From: Clostridiales bacterium
GTDB taxonomy: Bacteria; Bacillota; Clostridia; Lachnospirales; CAG-274
Assembly (NCBI GenBank): GCA_021203425.1
Contig: JAJQBF010000046.1
Coordinates: 1-7,338, forward strand
Length of the DNA: 7,338 bases
Reading direction: 5' to 3'
Positions 1 through 5,611 of the stretch are shown in pieces (position 1 is the first letter of the stretch; the number at the start of each line of letters is the position of its first letter). The notes under the pieces are model-generated. The model was not told the DNA's origin and did not search any database. It was given only the letters and a program-made list of their open reading frames with translations. Both the position numbers and the translations under genes were made by a program.

Positions 1-19
1 TTCCAATGCCGTAAATCAC
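1..19 (-). CDS. acpS: Probable start of holo-[acyl-carrier-protein] synthase (partial, runs off left edge)
   Basis: Read on the minus strand from position 19, the sequence is GTG ATT TAC GGC ATT GGA A, giving M-I-Y-G-I-G and a next codon that starts with A. From known proteins, AcpS begins with this motif (B. subtilis AcpS starts MIYGIGLDI; many others start MIxGIGxDI). AcpS transfers the 4'-phosphopantetheine arm from CoA to acyl carrier protein in the cytoplasm. The GTG is the first conventional start codon in this frame after an in-frame TAA at 89-91, which supports it as the true start. Against it, no good ribosome binding site lies at the usual distance: AAGG abuts the start codon directly. 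A possible -10 (TATAAG, minus strand 44-49) would give a leader of about 18 nt. Only six codons are visible, so the identification is an inference from a short but distinctive motif. Confidence 0.45.
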
Positions 20-87
20 CCTTATGTTTTTCTGCGGAATATACTTATAATATACATTTCCGCTTTTCTGTTTCCTGTTTTCTCGGC

Positions 88-160
88 TTTACACTCCCTT
101 TACAATTTAATTCAAGGTTAATTTTACTCTAAGGATTTAAAATGCTTAATAATATATAAT
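88..160 (+). promoter_or_regulatory. Likely activator-dependent promoter with 11-bp-phased direct repeats
   Basis: A perfect -10 hexamer TATAAT lies at 155-160. No -35 resembling TTGACA is found 16-18 bp upstream (132-137 reads AGGATT). Further upstream, hexamers recur every 11 bp: TTTACA (88-93), TTTACA (99-104), ATTCAA (110-115) and ATTTTA (121-126). The first two are identical and the last two are degenerate. A missing -35 preceded by 11-bp-phased direct repeats is the classic arrangement for OmpR/PhoB-family response regulators. The B. subtilis PhoP box, TT(A/C/T)ACA repeats about 5 bp apart, is the closest known pattern. The predicted transcription start is near 167, giving a leader of about 67 nt. 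The -10 call is fair; the regulator identity is inference. Confidence 0.5.
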
Positions 161-163
161 CTA

Positions 164-195
164 TATCACAGCTAAGATAAAACTTGCCTGTGATA
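164..195 (+). promoter_or_regulatory. 8-bp inverted repeat at the 5' end of the lipoprotein leader
   Basis: TATCACAG (164-171) and CTGTGATA (188-195) are perfect reverse complements separated by 16 nt. The left arm begins about where transcription from the -10 at 155-160 should start. It could be a stem-loop at the extreme 5' end of the mRNA, which would protect it, or a repressor operator just downstream of the start. The sequence does not decide between these. Confidence 0.35.
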
Positions 196-219
196 AGCAG
201 GAAAAGAAATAAAGCAAAC

Positions 220-226
220 AGGAGGT
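220..226 (+). promoter_or_regulatory. Ribosome binding site of the lipoprotein gene
   Basis: AGGAGGT lies 7 nt before the ATG at 234. This is a near-perfect Shine-Dalgarno sequence and fixes the start codon, which is followed directly by a lipoprotein signal peptide. Confidence 0.9.
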
Positions 227-233
227 ATGACAT

Positions 234-2435
234 ATGAAGATTGACAGGAAAACAACGGCATTAACCGGTCTTACGGTTTGTATGGCTGTATTTGTATTGT
301 GGTTCTCTGTTGCCGGCTGTTCAGCCACAACAAATGCGGCAGGAGAAATTATTTTGGCAGACGGCGCCTCGGAAGTTCCCTCAGGGGTCAGCGTACAGGG
401 TGATATAATAACCGTTTCATTGGGAGGTTCCTACACAGTTACGGGAAGTCTTTCCGACGGAAGTATAATTATAAATTCAGGAGATGAGGTTGAACTTATT
501 CTTTCGGGAGTAAGTATAAACAGCGCAGATTCTCCGGCTATTTACAGCCTTCAGGGTGATTTGACAATTACCCTTGCCGATGGAACGGAAAACACAATTT
601 CCGACGAGGGGGCATATACAGAGGTAGACGCCGACGGCGAGCCTGATGCGGCGGTTTACTGTAAAGACGACCTTGTTATTTCCGGCAGTGGTACACTTAA
701 CATATCCGCAAACTATTGCGAGGCTGTAACAGGCAAGGACACAGTAACCGTAGAAAGCGGAAACATTAATATAGATTCTGTAGGCGGCGGCATAAAGGGC
801 AAAGACAGCTTAACCGTTGACGGAGGTACATTTAACCTTACAACAACAGGCAACGGTCTTTACTCATCAAAGGGCAATGTTGTCATAAATGACGGAGATA
901 TTACAATAGTTTCCGAAGGCAAGGCAATAAAGGGCGAAACCGTTATTGAATTAAACGGAGGAACATATAACATAACTTCAACAGACGATGCAATTCACAG
1001 CAACGCAACTGTTACCGTAAACTCAGGAACCTACACAATTTCAACAGATGACGACGCTGTTCATGTGGAAACAGATCTTGTTGTAAATGACTGTGACATG
1101 CTTATTGAAAAATGTTATGAAGGTCTTGAAGGGGAAACAATTACCGTAAACGGCGGCAATGTTGATCTTGATGCCTCAGATGACGGCTTAAACGCAGCAG
1201 GTGACAATTCAAGTTCTGACGGCGGAATGAATATGGGCGGCGGAATGCCCGGTATGGGTTCCGGCGGCGGTCCCGGCGGTTCGGAAGGTTTCGGCAATTC
1301 ATCAGATGATTCAAGCAGCAGTTCGGAAGGCTCTGAAAATAAAGACGGGGCTGTTCCCACAGGCTTTACAGATAATAAAGAAAACAAAGGTATAACATTA
1401 TCCGACACAGAGAGTGGCTCGGCTCCCGATATGAGCGGAGAATCCAAACCCGATACGGGCAGCGGTTCGGCACCGGATATGAACGGCGGTAATGCACCCG
1501 ATATGAACAGTGATTCAGCTGATGAAGGCAGCAGCAGCGAATCTTCCGGCAGATCCGGTGGCAGAGGCGGTCAGCCCGGCGGAGGTATGGGCGGCGGCCC
1601 CGGCGGTGGCGGAGGTATGATGGACTATGACGAAAACAGTTCCATTATAATAAACGGCGGATATCTTGTTGTCAGAGCAAGCGGCGACGGCATAGATTCA
1701 AACGGTGATATAACCTTTAACGGCGGTGCTGTTATAGTTTACGGTCCCGAAAGCGGCGGCGACGGCGCTCTTGACTGCGGCGGAAGTATTAACTATAACG
1801 GCGGAACACTTCTTGCCATAGGTTCCAGTGGAATGGCAGAGTCTCCCGACAGCGACGGTTCAGAATGTTATTCATTCATATATAACGGCGATTCAATTGA
1901 TGCCGACACGCTTATAACAATTACAGACAGCAGCAGCGGCGAAGTGCTTATAAGTACAACAACGCCCAAGAGAATCTCCTCAATAGTTTTTGGAAGTGAA
2001 AGCCTTTCAGACGGTATGTCAGTTGAGATATATACAGGCGGAACCCTTTCGGGAACATCGGAAGAAGGGGTATATTCAACAGGCGGAACCCTTTCTGACG
2101 GAACCCTCGTTGAAACAATAACCCTTTCCGGTAAGTCAACAAGCTCCGGTTCGTCCTCATTCGGAGGTATGGGCGGCGGCGGTCACGGAATGGGCGGCGG
2201 TCATAGCAAGAGCGAAAACAGCGGAGAAACTTCCGAAAGTAAAGACAGCGCCGGCGAAAACAACGGAGAAACAGTCGGAAGTGAAGACAGTGCAAAGGCA
2301 AACAGCGGAAATGCACCGGAAGGCGGCAAACCCGGCAGCGACGGCGGAGAATCATTGGAAGGTTTCGGAAGCGGCGGCGGCAGACCCGGCGGCGGAAACC
2401 AAAGCGGAAATGAACCCGGTCAGCAACAGCAGTAA
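234..2435 (+). CDS. Cthe_2159-family carbohydrate-binding beta-helix lipoprotein
   Basis: This 733-residue protein starts with a lipoprotein signal peptide: basic residues, a hydrophobic stretch at about 8-27, then the lipobox V-A-G-C with the lipidated cysteine at 29. Residues about 145-322 and 468-530 are short strands repeating every 21-26 residues, with recurring N-G-G-x-[YTN] turns and D-[DG]-[AG]-[IVL] motifs (DDAIHSN, DDAVHVE, DDGLNAA, GDGIDSN). This pattern marks a parallel beta-helix of the Cthe_2159 type (formerly DUF4353). The C. thermocellum founding member binds cellulose and polygalacturonate, and the Asp pairs may hold calcium. A Gly/Ser/Met-rich insert (about 324-467) interrupts the helix and a similar tail ends the protein (about 635-733). 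There is no LPXTG or other wall anchor, so lipid attachment to the outer membrane face is expected. In relatives I recall, such genes often sit near polyphosphate-polymerase (VTC) genes, but none is visible here. The glycan target is unknown. Confidence 0.85.
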   Translation: MKIDRKTTALTGLTVCMAVFVLWFSVAGCSATTNAAGEIILADGASEVPSGVSVQGDIITVSLGGSYTVTGSLSDGSIIINSGDEVELILSGVSINSADSPAIYSLQGDLTITLADGTENTISDEGAYTEVDADGEPDAAVYCKDDLVISGSGTLNISANYCEAVTGKDTVTVESGNINIDSVGGGIKGKDSLTVDGGTFNLTTTGNGLYSSKGNVVINDGDITIVSEGKAIKGETVIELNGGTYNITSTDDAIHSNATVTVNSGTYTISTDDDAVHVETDLVVNDCDMLIEKCYEGLEGETITVNGGNVDLDASDDGLNAAGDNSSSDGGMNMGGGMPGMGSGGGPGGSEGFGNSSDDSSSSSEGSENKDGAVPTGFTDNKENKGITLSDTESGSAPDMSGESKPDTGSGSAPDMNGGNAPDMNSDSADEGSSSESSGRSGGRGGQPGGGMGGGPGGGGGMMDYDENSSIIINGGYLVVRASGDGIDSNGDITFNGGAVIVYGPESGGDGALDCGGSINYNGGTLLAIGSSGMAESPDSDGSECYSFIYNGDSIDADTLITITDSSSGEVLISTTTPKRISSIVFGSESLSDGMSVEIYTGGTLSGTSEEGVYSTGGTLSDGTLVETITLSGKSTSSGSSSFGGMGGGGHGMGGGHSKSENSGETSESKDSAGENNGETVGSEDSAKANSGNAPEGGKPGSDGGESLEGFGSGGGRPGGGNQSGNEPGQQQQ
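1203..1634 (+). repeat. Low-complexity insert within the beta-helix domain (coding)
   Basis: Residues about 324-467 of the lipoprotein are built almost entirely from Gly, Ser, Asp, Asn, Pro and Met. They include GGGMPGMGSGGG-like runs at both ends and three copies of the tetrapeptide A-P-D-M (residues 397-400, 413-416 and 421-424; DNA 1422-1505), two of them within S-G-S-A-P-D-M. The beta-helix repeat pattern resumes after the segment, so it is probably a loop bulging out of one helical turn. Confidence 0.7.
2034..2095 (+). repeat. 17-bp direct repeat in coding sequence
   Basis: ACAGGCGGAACCCTTTC occurs at 2034-2050 and 2079-2095, exactly 45 bp (15 codons) apart and in frame. It encodes T-G-G-T-L-S twice (residues 601-606 and 616-621). 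The exact DNA identity suggests a recent in-frame duplication or slippage. Confidence 0.7.
2214..2297 (+). repeat. Imperfect 14-residue tandem repeat in the C-terminal tail (coding)
   Basis: Residues 661-674 (ENSGETSESKDSAG) and 675-688 (ENNGETVGSEDSAK) are adjacent imperfect copies. A degenerate continuation begins at 689 (ANSGNAPEGG). The repeats are acidic and Ser/Gly-rich and follow a Gly/Met/His-rich run at residues about 643-658. This is probably a flexible linker-like tail. Confidence 0.65.
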
Positions 2436-2451
2436 AACCGTAAAACCTTAA

Positions 2452-2496
2452 AAACCCCCTTGAGAGCAGTGATAAACATCTCTCTCAAGGGGGTTT
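2452..2496. terminator. Bidirectional rho-independent terminator between convergent genes
   Basis: A perfect 15-bp stem pairs AAACCCCCTTGAGAG (2452-2466) with CTCTCAAGGGGGTTT (2482-2496) around a 15-nt loop. On the plus strand a T-rich stretch follows; on the minus strand TTTTTAAGG follows. The stem lies 16 nt after the lipoprotein stop codon and 7 nt after the XRE stop codon, so it serves both converging genes. Confidence 0.9.
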
Positions 2497-2503
2497 ATGT
2501 ATT

Positions 2504-2830
2504 TTATCTTTCTATAAATGTTTTGACTATGTTTAAAACCTGACTTTTTTCTTTATCATTCAGCTTATAAAGATAAGAAACTATTTTGTTCATAGTTTTG
2601 TCATTGGGAATAGCCGGATTTTTATCAAAATCCGTTAAATCGGAAACAGTTGTATTAAAGCCCTGTGCAAGTTTTTCCAGTGTAACAAGGGTAGGGTTTT
2701 TCTGTCCCCGTTCAATTTGACCTATATGGGAAGGCTGCATATCACATCTGTAGGCAAGTTCCTCCTGAGATATGCCCATTTCCGTTCTCATCCTCTTAAC
2801 CTTCATACCTATATTGTTTGTTTTTGCCAA
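2504..2830 (-). CDS. XRE-family helix-turn-helix transcriptional regulator (TTG start)
   Basis: This 108-residue cytoplasmic DNA-binding protein has a Cro/C1-type HTH at residues about 10-65. Helix 2 begins S-Q-E-E-L-A (21-26), the recognition helix is about 32-40 (QPSHIGQIE), and the characteristic E-R-G-x-x-x-P-T follows (40-47). The C-terminal part (about 78-108, ending in an amphipathic VLNIVKTFIE helix) is probably for dimerisation. The TTG at 2828-2830 is chosen because GGGGTGA (minus strand 2835-2841) sits 4 nt before it. The first ATG (2804-2806, residue 9) would cut into helix 1 and lacks a good ribosome binding site. The gene has its own promoter and terminator and lies next to no phage, toxin or transposase gene. 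Its target cannot be read from the sequence; autoregulation is common in this family. Confidence 0.88.
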   Translation of the reverse strand: MAKTNNIGMKVKRMRTEMGISQEELAYRCDMQPSHIGQIERGQKNPTLVTLEKLAQGFNTTVSDLTDFDKNPAIPNDKTMNKIVSYLYKLNDKEKSQVLNIVKTFIER

Positions 2831-2834
2831 AAAA

Positions 2835-2841
2835 TCACCCC
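2835..2841 (-). promoter_or_regulatory. Ribosome binding site deciding the TTG start of the XRE gene
   Basis: GGGGTGA on the minus strand, followed by T, matches the 3' part of the extended Shine-Dalgarno sequence (GGAGGTGATC). Pairing with that part explains the short 4-nt gap to the TTG codon. Confidence 0.6.
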
Positions 2842-2889
2842 GTTTAAAATACGCTCTTTAAGTCTGTTTCGGCTGTCTGACTATATTTA

Positions 2890-2917
2890 AGTATAATACA
2901 ACGGGAAAATTTTTCAA
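2890..2917 (-). promoter_or_regulatory. Candidate promoter of the XRE gene
   Basis: On the minus strand TTGAAA (2912-2917) and TATACT (2890-2895) are separated by 16 bp. Both are close to the sigma-A consensus, and the leader would be about 50 nt. A second possible -10, TATAAT at 2921-2926, has only a poor -35 and may be incidental. Confidence 0.5.
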
Positions 2918-2953
2918 AATATTATAGTTCCTGTTGTTTTGAGAACAAAAGTT

Positions 2954-2968
2954 GATTGGATTGGATTG
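2954..2968. repeat. GATTG x3 tandem pentamer
   Basis: Three head-to-tail GATTG units lie upstream of the XRE promoter and downstream of the stalk-gene terminator. This could be a binding-site cluster or chance. Confidence 0.5.
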
Positions 2969-2986
2969 GTTATTATTTTACCGCAA

Positions 2987-3029
2987 ATCAAACAGGACAG
3001 CAATACTTTCCGCTGCTGTCCTGTTTGAT
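2987..3029 (-). terminator. Hairpin terminator of the stalk-domain gene
   Basis: A perfect 16-bp stem pairs ATCAAACAGGACAGCA (2987-3002) with its complement at 3014-3029 around an 11-nt loop, 16 nt past the stop codon at 3046-3048. On the minus strand the hairpin is followed by TTGCGGTAAAATAAT, which is only a weak U-tract. Termination may be incomplete, allowing some read-through into the XRE gene. Confidence 0.7.
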
Positions 3030-3045
3030 ATACAAAGTTATAATA

Positions 3046-4155
3046 TTATTTTTCCGAATAATCTGCTGAAACCGCTCCTACAAAGGCTGCTCTCAGCGCC
3101 GATGTGCCGCCTTCATCTGAAAAAGAGGTTATAAGACGGCTGCCGCTTTCCGTTGTTTCGCATACATTCCAATAACCGTCTAAAGCTTTTTCAAGTGTGT
3201 AATATTTGAAGTTACAGTCATTGTCAAACAGAACAACTATATAACGGCAGCTTGAAATATATCTGTCTTCGGCAAGCTCAACATAAAAGGCTGTACAGTC
3301 GGTAAAATACTGGGGAGTTGTGTTAAAATTTATATCCCTACTCAGCCGGCAGTCGTTTGTAATATAGTTTATAAAATCCTCTGAGTTTATGTCTCCCTGA
3401 AATGAACCTATTTGCTCTCCCGTTTCTTCGCTTTCAAGTATAAAGGCGGTTATATAATCGTTTAAATTGCCGTTCCATGCGTTAAGCGTATAGCTGCCCT
3501 GTTTGTTATACATATCCGTATATTGGGCTAAAATCTCCTTGCTTTCAGCCGCAAGCATTTCATAAAAATAATTGTGTTCAAAGCTGTTTCTTACTTTCTC
3601 GTGAATTTCGGCAGATTCCTCGTCCATAACACTGTAGTCAACAGGCTGAACATTAAAATTTATATATTTAAGCTCGGTCATATCAGGTGTGCATGAGGGC
3701 GTTCCCGTTGAAATCTCGTTTTCCGTATCTCTTAAGACTGTTGGTGTTGTTTTGCTTACGGTTTTGGCTTGACTGTCCCACTCTGTTTCACAGCCGAAAG
3801 CCTCGGCGGCATATCTTGCCGGAACAAATATTCTTCCCTCTGTAATTACCGGTGCAGTATCCATAACAAGCTTTTCACCGTTTATTTTAAGAATATCACT
3901 GCCTACAGTCATATTTACCATAATATTATCTTTAACTCCCGAAACGGTTTTTGTATCCTCATTCCAGTAAGCATCTGCCCCCAATGCCTCGAAAACATCT
4001 CTTACCGGCAGCATAGTCCTGCCGTCTGTAATTTGGGGTGTTGTTTCACATACAATCACTTCTCCGTCAACTTTAACGGTAATATCCTCTTCGGCAAAAA
4101 CCGCCGAAGAATTCAAAGCGGCAAGCAAAAAAGCTGCCGAAATAATTTTTTTCAT
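3046..4155 (-). CDS. Secreted protein: copper-amine-oxidase-type stalk domain plus unknown Cys-rich C-terminal domain
   Basis: The protein has 369 residues. A Sec signal peptide covers 1-21, with predicted cleavage after V-F-A before E-E-D. Residues about 25-135 hold two copies of the copper amine oxidase N-terminal (stalk) motif: D-G-R-T-M-L-P-V-R...W-N...T-K-T-V (44-71) and E-G-R-I-F-V-P-A-R...W-D...A-K-T-V (106-133). Despite the family name this domain is non-catalytic. In Firmicutes it is a common extracellular module that occurs with many different partners. Residues about 155-369 match nothing I recognise. They are rich in aromatic and acidic residues, and the protein carries eight cysteines (36, 122, 155, 269, 287, 303, 314, 332), five of them within 269-332, which is unusual for a secreted protein from an anaerobe. 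The ATG is fixed by AGGAGG at 4164-4169, 8 nt upstream. The gene has its own promoter and terminators on both sides, so it is transcribed alone. Confidence 0.8.
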   Translation of the reverse strand: MKKIISAAFLLAALNSSAVFAEEDITVKVDGEVIVCETTPQITDGRTMLPVRDVFEALGADAYWNEDTKTVSGVKDNIMVNMTVGSDILKINGEKLVMDTAPVITEGRIFVPARYAAEAFGCETEWDSQAKTVSKTTPTVLRDTENEISTGTPSCTPDMTELKYINFNVQPVDYSVMDEESAEIHEKVRNSFEHNYFYEMLAAESKEILAQYTDMYNKQGSYTLNAWNGNLNDYITAFILESEETGEQIGSFQGDINSEDFINYITNDCRLSRDINFNTTPQYFTDCTAFYVELAEDRYISSCRYIVVLFDNDCNFKYYTLEKALDGYWNVCETTESGSRLITSFSDEGGTSALRAAFVGAVSADYSEK

Positions 4156-4163
4156 AACAGAAA

Positions 4164-4222
4164 CCTCCTATTTCCTATAAGTTTGTTAATAAAATTATAT
4201 TATCGGAGAAAATATTTGTCAA
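4164..4222 (-). promoter_or_regulatory. Perfect-consensus promoter and RBS of the stalk-domain gene
   Basis: On the minus strand TTGACA (4217-4222) and TATAAT (4194-4199) are separated by exactly 17 bp, a full sigma-A consensus. The start is expected near 4187, the leader is about 32 nt, and AGGAGG (4164-4169) lies 8 nt before the ATG. The -35 lies only 8 bp past the upstream terminator stem. High constitutive expression is expected unless a repressor acts here. Confidence 0.85.
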
Positions 4223-4230
4223 TACTTAAA

Positions 4231-4278
4231 AATACCCCTTTGGTCTTAGAATTATTTCTTCATGACCAAAGGGGTATT
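4231..4278 (-). terminator. Rho-independent terminator of the htrA-like operon
   Basis: A perfect 15-bp stem pairs AATACCCCTTTGGTC (4231-4245) with GACCAAAGGGGTATT (4264-4278) around an 18-nt loop. On the minus strand it runs into TTTAAG, giving TATTTTTAAG. It lies 19 nt after the stop codon of the second protease gene. Confidence 0.85.
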
Positions 4279-4297
4279 AAATTTTACCTAATCATTT

Positions 4298-5590
4298 TTA
4301 ATATGATTCAGGCGGATACAGTGTAGCCTGTATTGTAAATTTCTGTCCGCCTCTTAAGCCCGAAACCGTAACAACCTGGTTTGCCTCGCAAAGCTTAACC
4401 TGTTCTACAAGTTGATCGGGTCCGAAAATTGTTTCACCGTTAAATGTTGTGATTATATCTCCTGCCTGAATTCCGGCAAGATAAGCGTTTCCGCCTTCGG
4501 TTACTTCAACAACATAAGCTCCGGCTGATGTTCCGAGCTGTGAAACATATTCCGTAGGTACAGCCTGAACAGTAACACCTAAGGTAGGTGTACTTTCGCC
4601 TGTAGCAAGCTTTTCAAATATAGGTGCGGCAACATTTGAAATTATGCTGAAACCTATACCCTCTACTGTTTCGCTTGAGAATTTGGCTGTGTTTATACCT
4701 ATAACCTCACCCTTTGCGTTAAAGAGGGGACCGCCTGAATTTCCGGCGTTAATTGCTGCGTCTGTCTGAATTACCGTAAGGGTTTTGCCCTGTACGTTTA
4801 TTTTCTTTGAAATTGCGCTTACAATACCCGATGTTGCCGTAATGCCTTCGCCTAAAGCGTTGCCTATTGCTATAACGGGGTCGCCGTTTGAAACCGTATC
4901 GGAGTCTCCTAAGGTAGCAACAACAACCTCTGTAATGCCTGCTGCCTTAAGATCTGACGTAGTTACGGAAACAACAGCCAAATCGGCATTCTGATCCGTT
5001 CCCACAACCTTGCCCGAAAGGGAAGTACCATCGTCAAAAGCAACTGTTATGTCTGTCGCTCCGCTTATAACGTGGTTATTTGTGGCTATATAAACATTGT
5101 AGGAATCCTTTGCAAATATAAAGCCCGAGCCGCTTCCGTCAACCTCCTGTGTGCCGAAAAACCAGTCCTGTGTATAGGCAACTGTGCTTATAGCCACAAC
5201 CGAGGGCTTAACAGCCTTTATAATAGCAATTCTGTTAAGTGACGCCTCATAAATACTTTCGGCCGACATTGACATAGCCTCTGCCTCTTCGCCGCTGTCA
5301 AACAGACTTCCGCCGTTTGAACTGAAATCTTCGGTTTCGGTGTCTTCGCCGGAGAAAATACTGTCTGTCTGAATTGTTCCTATTGTGCCCGATGCCGCAA
5401 GACCGAAACTTATTGAGCCTAAGCAAAGAGCCATAATAAGGATACAAATTGCAAAATTTCTGTAATAGTGGTTCTTTCTTACAGGCTTTTCTTCTTCGGA
5501 AGGAGTACCTGTGTTTACCTCAGAGCTTTCAAAATATTGATTTATAACTTCATCGGGAGTTTTGTTTTCATTTGTTTCAAATTCATTCAT
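4298..5590 (-). CDS. HtrA/DegP-like membrane-anchored serine protease with one PDZ domain (second gene of pair)
   Basis: This 430-residue protein has a short charged cytoplasmic N-terminus (1-44), one membrane helix (about 46-67), an acidic Ser/Gly-rich linker (68-110), a trypsin-like protease domain (about 120-320) and a PDZ domain (about 335-425). The catalytic triad is complete: His173 in T-N-N-H-V, Asp203 in N-A-D-L-A-V-V and Ser285 in G-N-S-G-G-P. The usual N-P-G-N-S-G-G reads N-A-G-N-S-G-G here. In this family (S1C), such proteins degrade or refold damaged proteins outside the membrane, with PDZ binding of substrate C-termini. The ATG is preceded by AAGGTGG (5598-5604) at 7 nt. It starts 21 nt after the stop of the upstream paralogue, so the two are co-transcribed, and a strong terminator follows. 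Confidence 0.93.
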   Translation of the reverse strand: MNEFETNENKTPDEVINQYFESSEVNTGTPSEEEKPVRKNHYYRNFAICILIMALCLGSISFGLAASGTIGTIQTDSIFSGEDTETEDFSSNGGSLFDSGEEAEAMSMSAESIYEASLNRIAIIKAVKPSVVAISTVAYTQDWFFGTQEVDGSGSGFIFAKDSYNVYIATNNHVISGATDITVAFDDGTSLSGKVVGTDQNADLAVVSVTTSDLKAAGITEVVVATLGDSDTVSNGDPVIAIGNALGEGITATSGIVSAISKKINVQGKTLTVIQTDAAINAGNSGGPLFNAKGEVIGINTAKFSSETVEGIGFSIISNVAAPIFEKLATGESTPTLGVTVQAVPTEYVSQLGTSAGAYVVEVTEGGNAYLAGIQAGDIITTFNGETIFGPDQLVEQVKLCEANQVVTVSGLRGGQKFTIQATLYPPESY

Positions 5591-5597
5591 TTTTACT

Positions 5598-5604
5598 CCA
5601 CCTT
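5598..5604 (-). promoter_or_regulatory. Ribosome binding site of the second htrA-like gene
   Basis: AAGGTGG on the minus strand, 7 nt before the ATG, lies in the 21-nt gap between the two protease genes. The second gene therefore has its own initiation site within the shared message. Confidence 0.75.
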
Positions 5605-5611
5605 CTTTTTA

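Noticed and set aside
1115..1447. Minus-strand 110-codon Pro/Ser-rich open frame
   Set aside because: It is the antisense reading of the Gly/Ser-rich lipoprotein segment, with no independent support.
1948..2355. Minus-strand 135-codon open frame, very Arg/Leu/Cys-rich
   Set aside because: It lies wholly inside the lipoprotein gene. Its odd composition follows from reading Gly/Ser/Glu-rich codons backwards, and it has no ribosome binding site.
2864..2885. Possible operator in the XRE leader (AGTCTG ... GTCTGACT)
   Set aside because: Only 4-bp arms are symmetric and the direct GTCTG repeat is short. This is too weak to call.
3769..4326. Plus-strand 185-codon open frame
   Set aside because: It runs antisense to the stalk-domain gene, through its promoter and the htrA terminator, and into the 3' end of the second protease gene. 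It has no domain pattern and no start signal.
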